Part shown: positions 42,250 to 50,785 of the stretch, one piece after another | How the letters are laid out: every line of letters begins with the position of its first letter | Numbering within the stretch: position 1 is the stretch's first letter | Assembly (NCBI RefSeq): GCF_002592005.1 | Contig: NZ_NVQF01000002.1 | Coordinates: 62,001 to 126,000 of the forward strand | Length of the DNA stretch: 64,000 nucleotides | Direction of reading: 5' to 3' | Source: Mycolicibacterium palauense | GTDB taxonomy: Bacteria; Actinomycetota; Actinomycetes; Mycobacteriales; Mycobacteriaceae | Notes under the pieces: generated by a model | What the model was told of the DNA's origin: nothing | Databases searched by the model: none | What the model saw: only the letters and a program-made list of their open reading frames with translations | Position numbers and translations under genes: made by a program

Positions 42250-43373
42250 CGGTCCGCGTCGGTGTAGCGGATGACACCGCGCAGGATGCGGCCCTCCAGC
42301 ATGTCGCGGTAGGCGTCGTTGATCTCCTCCAGGCGGTACTCCCGGGTGACCATGTCGTCGAGGTTGAGTTCACCGAGCCGGTAGAGCGTGAGCAGCTCGG
42401 GGATGTCGAACTGCGGGTTGCCGCCGCCGAACAGGGAGCCCTGCAGGTTCTTCTGCATCAGCGTGAGCCCGGCCAGGTTGAGCGTGACCGCGGTGTCGGC
42501 GAACCCGCCCATGGCGGTGATCACGCAGCTGCCTCCTTTCGCGGTCAGCTGCAGGTAGGCTTCGATGTCGGCCCCGTCGGTGCGCCCGACGGTGACGATG
42601 ACCTTCTGGCACATCCGACCGCCGGTGGCCTCGCCGACCGCGGCCAGTGCCGAGGCGATGTCGGGGTGGGCCTCGGTGGCCCCGAACGTGATGGCTCGGT
42701 CGCGTTTCCAGGGCACCGGGTCCACCGCGACGATCCTGCGTGCCCCGGCGATGGCCGCGCCCTGCAGTGCCGCGACTCCCACGCCGCCGATACCGATGAT
42801 CGCGACGTCCTCGCCGGGTCGGACCCCGGCGCTGCGGACCGCCGAGCCGTAGCCGGTGGTCACCCCGCAGCCCACGATGCAGGCGACCTCGAACGGGATG
42901 TCCGGGTCGACCTTGACCACCGAGGTGTGGTGGACGACGAGGTAGGGCGAGAAGGTTCCGAGCAGGGACATCGGAATGACCTCGCGACCGCCGGTGTGCA
43001 CCCGGAACGAGCCGTCGGAGACCGAGGCGCCCGAGAGCAGGCCGGCCCCCAGGTCGCACAGGTTGCGCAGACCGGTCTGGCAGGCCGGGCAGCGGCCGCA
43101 CGACGGGATGAACGACAGCACCACGTGGTCGCCGGCCCGCAGGCCCTCGACGCCGGGACCGACCTCGGTGATCACGCCGGCCCCCTCGTGGCCGCCGAGG
43201 ATGGGGAAGGCGGCCATCGGGATGTCGCCGGTGAGCAGGTGGTGATCGGAGTGACACAGGCCCGCGGTCTGCAGCTCGATCAACACCTCGCCGTGGCGTG
43301 GATCGCCGATCTCGATCTCCTCGATCGACCACGGCTGGTGGAAGTCCCAGACCAGGGCGCCCTTCGTCTTCAT
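42246..43373 (-). CDS. NDMA-dependent-type zinc alcohol dehydrogenase, AdhB paralogue
   Basis: A 375-residue zinc alcohol dehydrogenase of exactly the same length as AdhB at 14444 and clearly paralogous: both begin MKTKGAL and end GVIRYTD-x-DR. Catalytic zinc motifs are GLCHSDHH and GGHEGAGV, structural zinc CGRCPACQTGLRNLC, Rossmann loop GIGGVGVAALQGAA. Family knowledge ties this group to tightly bound nicotinamide and mycofactocin as electron acceptor. Its start overlaps the ligase stop and its stop overlaps the BVMO start, so the alcohol dehydrogenase and BVMO are coupled. ATG 43373 is fixed by the paralogue. Confidence 0.94.
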   Translation of the reverse strand: MKTKGALVWDFHQPWSIEEIEIGDPRHGEVLIELQTAGLCHSDHHLLTGDIPMAAFPILGGHEGAGVITEVGPGVEGLRAGDHVVLSFIPSCGRCPACQTGLRNLCDLGAGLLSGASVSDGSFRVHTGGREVIPMSLLGTFSPYLVVHHTSVVKVDPDIPFEVACIVGCGVTTGYGSAVRSAGVRPGEDVAIIGIGGVGVAALQGAAIAGARRIVAVDPVPWKRDRAITFGATEAHPDIASALAAVGEATGGRMCQKVIVTVGRTDGADIEAYLQLTAKGGSCVITAMGGFADTAVTLNLAGLTLMQKNLQGSLFGGGNPQFDIPELLTLYRLGELNLDDMVTREYRLEEINDAYRDMLEGRILRGVIRYTDADR

Positions 43374-45001
43374 CGGTGGCTCCTCTCGGCGGCGGTCGTC
43401 TCCAGCAGAAGTGCGCGCAGCCGGGCGGTGTCGACCTTGCCGGTCGCGCCCCGGGGAATGGCGCCGTCGTCGTCGAACAGCGCCCACACCGCGGGAACCT
43501 TGAATGCGCTCAACAGTTCCCGCGCGGCGGTGCGCAACGACTCCGCGGTCGTGGAGTGGTCGCAGACGACGGCGGCGCCCACGCGGGGTCCACGAGGTCC
43601 GGGGACGTCGGTGGCGTAGACCGCGGCGACCCCGGGCACGGTGCGCAACGCCGATTCCACCTCGACGGGGAACACGGTGGCGCCGTTGACCTTGAACATG
43701 TCGTCGCTGCGCCCGTGGTAGAACAGGAAGCCCCGGGCGTCGAGGTGCCCGAGATCGCCCGTGGGGTAGAAGCCGTCGGCGGTGAACACCTGCTCGCGGG
43801 AACGCCGGCACAACCCGCGCAGGACGTGGCGTCCGCGGATCTGGATCATCCCGACCGTGCCCGCGTCCACGGGTTCCCCGGTGTCGGTGTCGACGATGCG
43901 GATCTGCATGCCCGGGAACGGCTGACCGCAACTGCCCCAGGCTTCGGTCGGCATATCGGTGTCGGCCCGGTAGCCGCAGTAGGGGCCGAAGGACTCCGTC
44001 ATGCCGAACAACCGGGCCCGCGCGCCGGGGCGGGCCCGCCGGCCGGGCGGCAGGACGGCCTCCAGGCTGCCGGCCCGCAGCTCGGGCAGCGCCTGCCCGT
44101 TGGCCTGCGCCTGGCCCGCCAGGGCCTCGGCCTGCTCGGGCCACCCGCGGAACAGGTTGACCCGCTCGCGGTGCAGCAGCCCCAGGGTGGTGTCCGGTCC
44201 GGGTGCGGGTTCGGTGACCAGCGTGGCGCCGGCCAGCAGCGCCGTCAGCACACCGGCGGCGAAACCGCCGACCCAGAAGAACGGCATCGGCAGGTACAGC
44301 CTGGTGTCCTCGTCGATGCAGCGTGCCTCCAGGCCCGAGCGCACCGCGGCCAACGCGTTGCCGTGGGAGTGCCACACGCCCTTGGGGCTGCCGCTGCTGC
44401 CGGAGGTGAACATGATCGCCAGTGGGTCCGCGGGCCGTACGGTGGCGCACAGCGCGGTCAGCAACGAGCCGGATGGCGGTGCCGCCGCGCCGTCCGGTGC
44501 GCCGGTGCCGGTCCAGACCCGCCGCAGGGCGGGCAGCGCGGGCAGCCGCAGCTCCCGGCCGGTGTGGACCGGGCGGCCGAGTTCGCCGGCCAGTTCGGCA
44601 CGGTAGCGATGCCCGCGGAACTCCTCGACGCAGATCAGGTGCTGCACCGAGGCCACCCGTAGCTGGGCGGCCAGCTCCCGGGGCCGCAGCAGCGTGCTCA
44701 GCGGGACCAGCACCGCGCCGATCCGGGTCAGCGCGAGCGCCAGGCGCACCCAGCCGACCCCGTTGGGCATGAGCAGGCCCACCCGCGTCCCCTTGCCGAT
44801 GCCGGCGGCGAGCAGGCCGGTGGCCAGGCGGCGGGTGCTGCGGTCGAGTTCGGCGTAGCTCAGGGTGTTCTCGGGGTCGACCACCATGGTCTTGTCGCCG
44901 AGCCGGGCGGCCCGGGCGCGCAGCACGGCGTCGACGGTGTCCCCGGGAGTGTCCTCGCGCGTGGCATCGGGGGTGTGCGGATCGACGGACCGCTCAGCCA
45001 T
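43370..45001 (-). CDS. Acyl-CoA ligase (AMP-binding), first of three tandem ligases from the 3' side
   Basis: A 543-residue adenylate-forming ligase that activates an acid with ATP and CoA. P-loop FTSGSSGSPKGVWHSHG near residue 215, A5 segment FGMTESFGPYCGY, A7 YPTGDLGHLDARGFLFY, A8 hinge SDDMFKVNGATVFP and A10 Lys in GATGKVDTARL. The hinge has Phe-Lys-Val-Asn-Gly in place of the usual Ile-Lys-x-x-Gly. It is a paralogue of the ligase at 44994, sharing GKGT-x-VGLL-x-PNG-type segments. ATG 45001 overlaps the upstream gene by 8 bp. Substrate not predictable; a long or cyclic acid is likely from context. Confidence 0.9.
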   Translation of the reverse strand: MAERSVDPHTPDATREDTPGDTVDAVLRARAARLGDKTMVVDPENTLSYAELDRSTRRLATGLLAAGIGKGTRVGLLMPNGVGWVRLALALTRIGAVLVPLSTLLRPRELAAQLRVASVQHLICVEEFRGHRYRAELAGELGRPVHTGRELRLPALPALRRVWTGTGAPDGAAAPPSGSLLTALCATVRPADPLAIMFTSGSSGSPKGVWHSHGNALAAVRSGLEARCIDEDTRLYLPMPFFWVGGFAAGVLTALLAGATLVTEPAPGPDTTLGLLHRERVNLFRGWPEQAEALAGQAQANGQALPELRAGSLEAVLPPGRRARPGARARLFGMTESFGPYCGYRADTDMPTEAWGSCGQPFPGMQIRIVDTDTGEPVDAGTVGMIQIRGRHVLRGLCRRSREQVFTADGFYPTGDLGHLDARGFLFYHGRSDDMFKVNGATVFPVEVESALRTVPGVAAVYATDVPGPRGPRVGAAVVCDHSTTAESLRTAARELLSAFKVPAVWALFDDDGAIPRGATGKVDTARLRALLLETTAAERSHR

Positions 45002-46658
45002 CGAAGAGCTCCGCGAGCCGGGGCAGGTCGACCTTTCCGCTGGACAGCAGCGGCACCTCGGCGTGGCGGCACACGGCGAACCGCCGCGGCACCTTGTAGG
45101 CGGACAGGTGCGTGCGCAGCGCGGTGCGCAGCTCGCCGTCGTCGATGAGGGCCTCGATGTTGGTGCCGATGCCGTTCTCGGCGCCATGCTCGATGATGCT
45201 GCCGGTGTCGGTGGCGATCACCGCGGCCACCACCTGGCCGCGCTCGGGATCGGGCAGCCCGAACACGTGCACCGCGGCGTCGTGGATGCGGTCGCCGAGC
45301 ACCGTGGTCAGCGCGGCGGCCACCTCGGCCGGGGTGACGTTGGCTCCGGCGGTCTTGATCATCGAACCCGCCCGGGTGATGAAGTACACGAAGCCCTCGG
45401 GATCGGTGCGGACCAGGTCGCCGGTGTGGAACCAGCCGTCGCCGTCGAAGCAGTCCTCGCGGCTGCGGCCGTAGTAGCGCTGCATGAGGTAGGGCCCGCG
45501 CAGGCACAGTTCGCCGATCTCACCGGTGTCCACCGGCGCGCCGGTGTCGGGGTCGACGACCTTGGTCCCGAAACCCGGGGCCGGCCGCCCGAACGATCCG
45601 CGCCGATGCTCGGGCTGGTCGGTGTCGTCGCCGTCGAGCAGCACCACGCTGCCGGCCTCGGTCATGCCCAGCATGTTGTGCCGCAGCTCGGGGTCCGCCG
45701 GCCGGGCGTCGGGGGCCATGATCGGGTACAGATTCCCGCGGCGCAGGAAGGACAGATCGCGCGTCGGGAAGCTGGGGTGGCGGCTCAGCGCCGCCACGCC
45801 GGCGGCGAATCCGTTGGTGACGGTGGGCTTCTCGCGTTCCAGCAGGTCCAGCGTCGCACCCGCGTCGGTGGTGACCGAACACACCAGGGTGGCTCCGGCG
45901 GTCATCGTGGCCAGCAGGCCGAAGGCGAATCCGCCGATCCAGAAGAACGGTGAGTTGCAGAACAGCCTGTCGTCGGCGTCGAGCCGGCGGATCCGGTTGA
46001 GGTTGCGCTGGTGTTCCAGCAACCCGCCGTGGGTGTGCACCGCGCCCTTGGGTGCACCGGTGGAACCGGAGGTGTAGATGACGGCCAGGGTGTCGCCGGG
46101 GTCGACGTCGTCCTCGAGCGCGGTCAGCAGGTCCGCGTCGCCGGCCTGCTCGGGCGTGCCGCCGGGTCGGTCGCCGACCAGCACCCGACGCAACCGGGGG
46201 GCGTTCTCGGTGAACAGCGTTGCGGTCGTGTCCGCCGGTGGAACGTCGAGGGCCTCGGCCAGCTTCTGCCGGTAGTCGTGCCCCCGGTAGCTCGCCGCGG
46301 TGAGCATGATCTCCACGTCGCTGTCGAGGAGTTGGGTGCGCAGCTCGGCGGCGGTGGAGAAGGTGGAGAACGGGACGACGACGGCGCCGATGCGCGCCGC
46401 GGCCAGCATCGCGGTGACGAACCCGGCGCCGTTGGGGTACAGCAGCCCGACGTGCGTCCCCTTGCCCGCGCCCAGCCCGATCAGGGTGCGCGCCAGGGCC
46501 GCCGAACTCCGATCGGCCTCGGCGTAACCGAGCCGCTGGTCGTCACAGATCAGCAGGGGATGCCCGCCGCGCTCACGCCTCCAACGCAGCAGTGCGGGCA
46601 CGGTGTCGATCCCGGCCCGGGTTTCGGGGAAGGGCCCGGGCGCGGTGTCAGGGGGCAT
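44994..46658 (-). CDS. Acyl-CoA ligase (AMP-binding), second tandem ligase
   Basis: A 554-residue ligase. P-loop IYTSGSTGAPKGAVHTHGG, A5 LGMTEAGSVVLLDGDD, A7 FHTGDLVRTDPEGFVYF, A8 RAGSMIKTAGANVTP and A10 Lys in SSGKVDLPRL. It is a clear paralogue of the neighbour at 43370, suggesting duplication followed by substrate divergence. The C-terminal domain has an insertion around residues 490-505 (GSIIEHGAENGIGTN). ATG 46658 gives an 11-bp overlap with the upstream ligase; an in-frame start at 46703 is inside that gene and less likely. Confidence 0.9.
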   Translation of the reverse strand: MPPDTAPGPFPETRAGIDTVPALLRWRRERGGHPLLICDDQRLGYAEADRSSAALARTLIGLGAGKGTHVGLLYPNGAGFVTAMLAAARIGAVVVPFSTFSTAAELRTQLLDSDVEIMLTAASYRGHDYRQKLAEALDVPPADTTATLFTENAPRLRRVLVGDRPGGTPEQAGDADLLTALEDDVDPGDTLAVIYTSGSTGAPKGAVHTHGGLLEHQRNLNRIRRLDADDRLFCNSPFFWIGGFAFGLLATMTAGATLVCSVTTDAGATLDLLEREKPTVTNGFAAGVAALSRHPSFPTRDLSFLRRGNLYPIMAPDARPADPELRHNMLGMTEAGSVVLLDGDDTDQPEHRRGSFGRPAPGFGTKVVDPDTGAPVDTGEIGELCLRGPYLMQRYYGRSREDCFDGDGWFHTGDLVRTDPEGFVYFITRAGSMIKTAGANVTPAEVAAALTTVLGDRIHDAAVHVFGLPDPERGQVVAAVIATDTGSIIEHGAENGIGTNIEALIDDGELRTALRTHLSAYKVPRRFAVCRHAEVPLLSSGKVDLPRLAELFDG

Positions 46659-48150
46659 GGTCCCCCGCGGCGGTGCGAGCCAGGTGCTGCTCCAGCAGCT
46701 CACGTACGGCGGTCAGGTCGGGCTTTCCCGACGGAGTTCGCGGGATCGCGTCGACGACGGCGATCTCCGTCGGTATCTCGTAGCGGGCCAGCCTGGTACG
46801 GAGAAACTCGGTCAGTTCGGCGGCATCCGCGCCGGCACCGTCGCGGAGTTCGACCGCGGCCACCGGTGTCTCGCCCAGCCTCGGGTCGGTGCGGCCGATC
46901 ACCGAGGCGCCCCGGACCGCGGGGTGCGATTCCAGTGCGGTGCGCACATCGTCGGGCATCACCTTGAACCCGCCGCGGATGATGGCCTGGTCGGCCCGGC
47001 CCAGGAGCCACAGGAAGCCGTCGTCGTCGAGTCGGGCCAGGTCGGTGGTGCGGATCCAGTCGGCGTCGGTGCCCAGCTGGGCGGGTTTGACCTCGAGCAG
47101 CCCGGCCCGGCCCGCGGGCAGCGGCGCGCCGGCATCGTCGACCACCCGCAGCCGGGCTCCCGGATTGGCCCGGCCGACGCTGCCGCGCTTGGCCTGCCAG
47201 TACTTCTGGTGGTCGGCCAGCGTCCAGGCCGCCACACCACCGCCGAACTCGGTTGCCGCGTAGGACGTCAGCACCGGGATGCCGAACTTCTCGGTGAACG
47301 CCTCGGCGTCGTCGGCCGACAGCGGGGCGGTGCCGGAGGTGACCGCCCGGACACCGGCGAGATCCTCGCGGGTGAGGTCGGAGTGCAGCACCATGCGCAG
47401 TGCGGCCGGCACCAGCGACACCGCGCGGGGGCGGTGCTCGCGCACCGCGTCGGCCCACAGGCGCAGGTCGAACTTGGGCAGCAGGACGAAGGGGCGCGCC
47501 TCGGCGAGGCACAGCAGCACCCGGAACACGCCGCCCACGTGCACCAGCGGCGAGTTCACGATGGCGACCCCGTGCCGCAGCCGCGTCGGGTCCGGGGCGG
47601 CTGCTGGGTCGGCGCCGATCACGCTGCGGGCCAGCATGTCGTAGGTCAGGTCGACGCGCTTGGGTGGGCCGGTCGTGCCGCTGGTGAGCATCCACACCGC
47701 CACTCCCGGCCGGCCCGGGTCCGGGCTGCCGGACTCGGCGGGTCGAACCCCTGGCGCGCTGTCCAGATCGGTCACCGAGATCACGGTGGTGGCCGGGGTG
47801 GGCGTCACCACCGCGGCCAGGTCGTCGGGTAGCCCGATGATGACGGGCAGGGCCAGGGCGTCGAGGTCGGCCCGGGTGCGCTGATCCCCGCGCGCCGGGT
47901 TGACGACCACGACGGTGCCGCCGGCCAACAGCACCCCGAGTAGCGCGGCGACGTGGACGGGCTGATTGCGCAGCAGGATGCCCACCCGCGGGTGCTCGCT
48001 GCGGCCGTGCCGGGCGGCCAGCTCGGCGATCGTGCGGGCGAACTCGCCGACCTGACCCCAGGTCGACCAGCGGTGCTCGTACTGGATGGCGGATGCCCGC
48101 GGATCCAGGTCGAGCACGGCGGCGATCCGCCGGCGCAGCGGGTGGGTCAT
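46648..48150 (-). CDS. Acyl-CoA ligase (AMP-binding), third tandem ligase
   Basis: A 500-residue ligase with motifs MLTSGTTGPPKRVDLTYD, SYAATEFGGGVAAWT (A5), TTDLARLDDDGFLWLLGR (A7), ADQAIIRGGFKVMPDDV (A8) and SGKPDLTAV with the A10 Lys. It is shorter than its two neighbours and not closely related to them; the N-terminal domain starts with MTHPLRRRIAAVLDLDP, without the usual leader. It is 13 bp from the upstream crotonase and overlaps the next ligase by 11 bp. Three ligases in a row imply several acid intermediates, or a broad range of chain lengths, in one pathway. Confidence 0.9.
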   Translation of the reverse strand: MTHPLRRRIAAVLDLDPRASAIQYEHRWSTWGQVGEFARTIAELAARHGRSEHPRVGILLRNQPVHVAALLGVLLAGGTVVVVNPARGDQRTRADLDALALPVIIGLPDDLAAVVTPTPATTVISVTDLDSAPGVRPAESGSPDPGRPGVAVWMLTSGTTGPPKRVDLTYDMLARSVIGADPAAAPDPTRLRHGVAIVNSPLVHVGGVFRVLLCLAEARPFVLLPKFDLRLWADAVREHRPRAVSLVPAALRMVLHSDLTREDLAGVRAVTSGTAPLSADDAEAFTEKFGIPVLTSYAATEFGGGVAAWTLADHQKYWQAKRGSVGRANPGARLRVVDDAGAPLPAGRAGLLEVKPAQLGTDADWIRTTDLARLDDDGFLWLLGRADQAIIRGGFKVMPDDVRTALESHPAVRGASVIGRTDPRLGETPVAAVELRDGAGADAAELTEFLRTRLARYEIPTEIAVVDAIPRTPSGKPDLTAVRELLEQHLARTAAGDHAP

Positions 48151-48163
48151 CGGGGCGCCGTCC

Positions 48164-48955
48164 TCACCGGATGCGGGGGGCGGGTCGGTCGCCGGCGGGC
48201 CGTGCGGCCAGCTCGGCCTTGCCCAGCGGGTTGCCGAGCCGGGTGTAGATCAGGCCCTGGTCCAGCGCCGCGCGGTAGGGCTTGTCCAGTGACTCCCAGA
48301 TGGCCTTGACCGTGCCCTGGGTCGCCGACGGCGGTTTGGCGGCGATGGTGGTCGCGATCTCGTGGGCCCGCGACCACAGTTCGTCGGTGCTCACCACCTC
48401 GGTGACCAGCCCGATCCGCAGCGCGGTCCGGGCGCTGACGCGTTCGTCGTTGCCCATCAGCGCCATCCGCAGCGTCTCGCCCAGGCCGACCCGGCGCATC
48501 AACCCGATCGGCTCGAGTGCCGAGACCAGACCGGCGGTGACGTGCGAGTCGAAGAAGGTGGCGTCCTCCGAGCACACCACCACGTCGGACTCGTTGACGA
48601 AATACAGCGCGCCGGCGGTGCACATGCCCTGCACGGCGCAGACCACCGGCTTCCACATCTTCTGCCACTTGGGGCTGAGCAGCTCGCCGGGATCCTCGTG
48701 GTTCCAGACGTTGTCGGGCTGGCCGTAGTCGGACTTGACGTCCAGACCGGCGCTGAAGGCCCGCTCTCCGGCGGCCCGCAACACCACGGCGTGGGTGGCC
48801 TCGTCGTGTTTGACGATCCGCCAGGCCGCGAGCATCTCCTCGCACATGGTGCGGTTGAACGCGTTGAGCGCCTCGGGCCGGTTCAGGGTGATGGTCGCGA
48901 CGTGGCTTGCACGGTCGAACTCCACCAGGATGGTCTCGAAGGGGCTGGTCGTCAT
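48164..48955 (-). CDS. Crotonase-family protein (atypical active site)
   Basis: A 263-residue crotonase-fold protein. The ITLNRPEALNAFNR and AFSAGLDVKSDYG segments define the fold and oxyanion hole. The first catalytic-Glu position is replaced (GMCTAGALYFVNESDV), and the second region is DSHVTAGLVSALEP, which carries Asp/Glu at different places. It is therefore more like the hydrolase or isomerase branch than a classical enoyl-CoA hydratase. It shares SHVTAGLV/PHVSIGLV architecture with the next gene and is probably its paralogue. Position in the operon is between a ligase and two further crotonases. Confidence 0.88.
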   Translation of the reverse strand: MTTSPFETILVEFDRASHVATITLNRPEALNAFNRTMCEEMLAAWRIVKHDEATHAVVLRAAGERAFSAGLDVKSDYGQPDNVWNHEDPGELLSPKWQKMWKPVVCAVQGMCTAGALYFVNESDVVVCSEDATFFDSHVTAGLVSALEPIGLMRRVGLGETLRMALMGNDERVSARTALRIGLVTEVVSTDELWSRAHEIATTIAAKPPSATQGTVKAIWESLDKPYRAALDQGLIYTRLGNPLGKAELAARPAGDRPAPRIR

Positions 48956-48984
48956 CGCGATTTCCTACTCGATTCCCTGGTTTC

Positions 48985-49806
48985 CTAGCGGCACTGCCAG
49001 TTCGGCGCGCGCTTCTCGACGAAGGCCCGCGGTCCCTCGGCGGCGTCCTCGGTGCGCACCACGCGCTCCCGGAACGTCTCGGCGAGGATCTCGCCCTCCA
49101 GCAGCGGCAGGTCGAGGGTCTTGTGGATGGCCAGCCGGGTTCCGCGGACCGCCAGCGGCGCATTGGAGTTGACGACGGCGGCGATCTCGTGTGCGCGTTC
49201 GAGCAGCCGGTCGTGTTCGACGACCTCGGTGATCATGCCCAGTTCGTAGGCCCGCTGCGGAGTCATCCGTTCGTGCTTGCCCATCAGCGCCATGCGCAGC
49301 GCCACCGACCGCGGCAGCGCCCGGGCCAACCGCACCATCTCGCGGGCGGCCACCAGCCCGATGCTGACGTGCGGATCGAAGAAGCTGGCCCGGTCCGAGG
49401 CGATCACGATGTCGCCGGTGGTGACCCAGTCCAGCCCGGCGCCGCAGCAGATCCCGTTGATGGCGGCCAGGACGGGCTTGGCCATCCGGCGAAACGGCGG
49501 GGTGCCCTCCTGCGGTGCCTCCCACTGGTCGTAGGTGGACAGGTAGGGCCTCTCGTAGATGACCTTGCCGTCCTCGGGGATCTCCTTGACGTCGGCTCCG
49601 GTGCAGAAGGCGCGGCCGGTGCCGGTGACGATCATCAGCCAGACGTTCTCGTCGCTCTCGGCCTCCTCGTAGGCGGCGCGCAGCTCGTTGATCATGTGCG
49701 GCGAGAGCGCATTCAGTGCCTCGGGGCGGTTGAGGGTGATGGTGGCCGTGTGGCCGTCCAGCTCGTAGGTGATGGTGTCGAACGGCCCCGCGGACGGAGC
49801 GGACAT
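48985..49806 (-). CDS. Crotonase-family protein (atypical active site), paralogue of the neighbour
   Basis: A 273-residue crotonase. ITLNRPEALNALSPH and AFCTGADVKEIPED give the fold. The region of the first catalytic Glu is GICCGAGLDWVTTGDI, so Glu is missing, and the second region FFDPHVSIGLVAAREMVRL keeps an Asp-Pro-His pattern. The C-terminal VEKRAPNWQCR is typical for the family. It is 29 bp upstream of the crotonase at 48164. Function beyond acyl-CoA chemistry is not assignable; a ring hydrolase or double-bond isomerase is possible. Confidence 0.88.
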   Translation of the reverse strand: MSAPSAGPFDTITYELDGHTATITLNRPEALNALSPHMINELRAAYEEAESDENVWLMIVTGTGRAFCTGADVKEIPEDGKVIYERPYLSTYDQWEAPQEGTPPFRRMAKPVLAAINGICCGAGLDWVTTGDIVIASDRASFFDPHVSIGLVAAREMVRLARALPRSVALRMALMGKHERMTPQRAYELGMITEVVEHDRLLERAHEIAAVVNSNAPLAVRGTRLAIHKTLDLPLLEGEILAETFRERVVRTEDAAEGPRAFVEKRAPNWQCR

Positions 49807-49837
49807 GTGGTTTCCCTTCGGTGGTGGCTGCCGGTGT

Positions 49838-50671
49838 CTAGCGGCCCTGGAAGTCCGGCGGTCGCCGTTGCGTGAACGCCGCCAGGCCCTCCTTGAAATC
49901 GCCGGTACGGCAGGACAGTTCGAGGTTGGACAGTTCCTGGGCCATGGTCTGGGCCAGGGTGGCGTGCGCGCCGTAGGCCAGGGCCTGTTTGGCCAGGCCC
50001 AGAGCCACGGTGGGGCCGCCCGCCAGCCGGGTCAACAGGGCGTCGGCCTGATCGTCGAGGTCCCCGGCGGAGGCCGCCGCGTGGATCAGCCCCCACTCGG
50101 CGGCCTCGGTTCCGGACACCTTCTCGCCGAGCAGCAGCATCCGGCGTGCCCGGGCCACACCGGCCAGCCGCGGCAACAGCCAGCTGGCCCCCGAGTCCGG
50201 GCTGAAGCCGCGGTCCAGGAACGGCTCCCAGAAGGTGGCCCCGGTGTCGGCGAAGGTGAAGTCGGCCGCCAGTGCCAGGTTCGCGCCCAGACCGACCGCC
50301 CAACCACGGACCGTGCACACCACCGGCAGGTGGATGGTGGTCACCAGTTCGATCGCGCGGTTGGCGGTCAGTGGAATGCGCCGAACCAGATCGCCGCTGC
50401 GCGGGCGCTGACCCCCCGCATTGGTGGACACCCAGTCCGCCCCGGTGCAGAAGTGTCCACCGGCCCCGGTGATGCCGATCGCACGCAGCGTGTCGTCGGT
50501 GGCGGCGTCGGTGAGTAGGCGGACCAGGCTGTCCACCATCGGCCGGCTCAGGGAATTGCGGCGCTGCGGTCGATCGAGGGTGATGCGCAGGACGGCGCCG
50601 TCGCGCACCGCCGTCACCGACCCGTCGGGCGGGGCGGTGGATCCGGTGTCGGATCCGGTGTCGGCACTCAC
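49838..50671 (-). CDS. Crotonase-family protein, first gene of the nine-gene operon
   Basis: A 277-residue crotonase with a Thr/Ser/Asp-rich N-terminal extension. ITLDRPQRRNSLSR and HFCTGADWVSTNAGG define the fold. The first Glu position is GWAVGLGANLALAADF, lacking Glu; the second motif is DRGFSPDSGASWLLPRLAG with Asp in the Glu position, as in many isomerases and crotonases acting on bulky acyl groups. The GTG start at 50671 is divergent from the GntR gene with a 114-bp promoter region containing a TATGG/CCATA palindrome. As first gene, its promoter drives the ligase-ADH-BVMO operon. Confidence 0.88.
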   Translation of the reverse strand: MSADTGSDTGSTAPPDGSVTAVRDGAVLRITLDRPQRRNSLSRPMVDSLVRLLTDAATDDTLRAIGITGAGGHFCTGADWVSTNAGGQRPRSGDLVRRIPLTANRAIELVTTIHLPVVCTVRGWAVGLGANLALAADFTFADTGATFWEPFLDRGFSPDSGASWLLPRLAGVARARRMLLLGEKVSGTEAAEWGLIHAAASAGDLDDQADALLTRLAGGPTVALGLAKQALAYGAHATLAQTMAQELSNLELSCRTGDFKEGLAAFTQRRPPDFQGR

Positions 50672-50696
50672 CTGCAGCGGGTCCCTTCGAGAGCGA

Positions 50697-50710
50697 TATG
50701 GATAGCCATA
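50697..50710. promoter_or_regulatory. Palindrome in the GntR/crotonase divergent promoter
   Basis: TATGG-ATAG-CCATA is a perfect 5-bp inverted repeat (longer with imperfect flanks CGA...CGG). It lies 26 bp from the crotonase start and about 75 bp from the GntR start, an operator-like place for the adjacent GntR protein. Confidence 0.5.
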
Positions 50711-50785
50711 CGGTACGTGCTTCGGTTACTATCCTGTACAAGTTAGCAAGGAAAGGCCGCCGATGGAACAGGGGAGGCGCGACGG

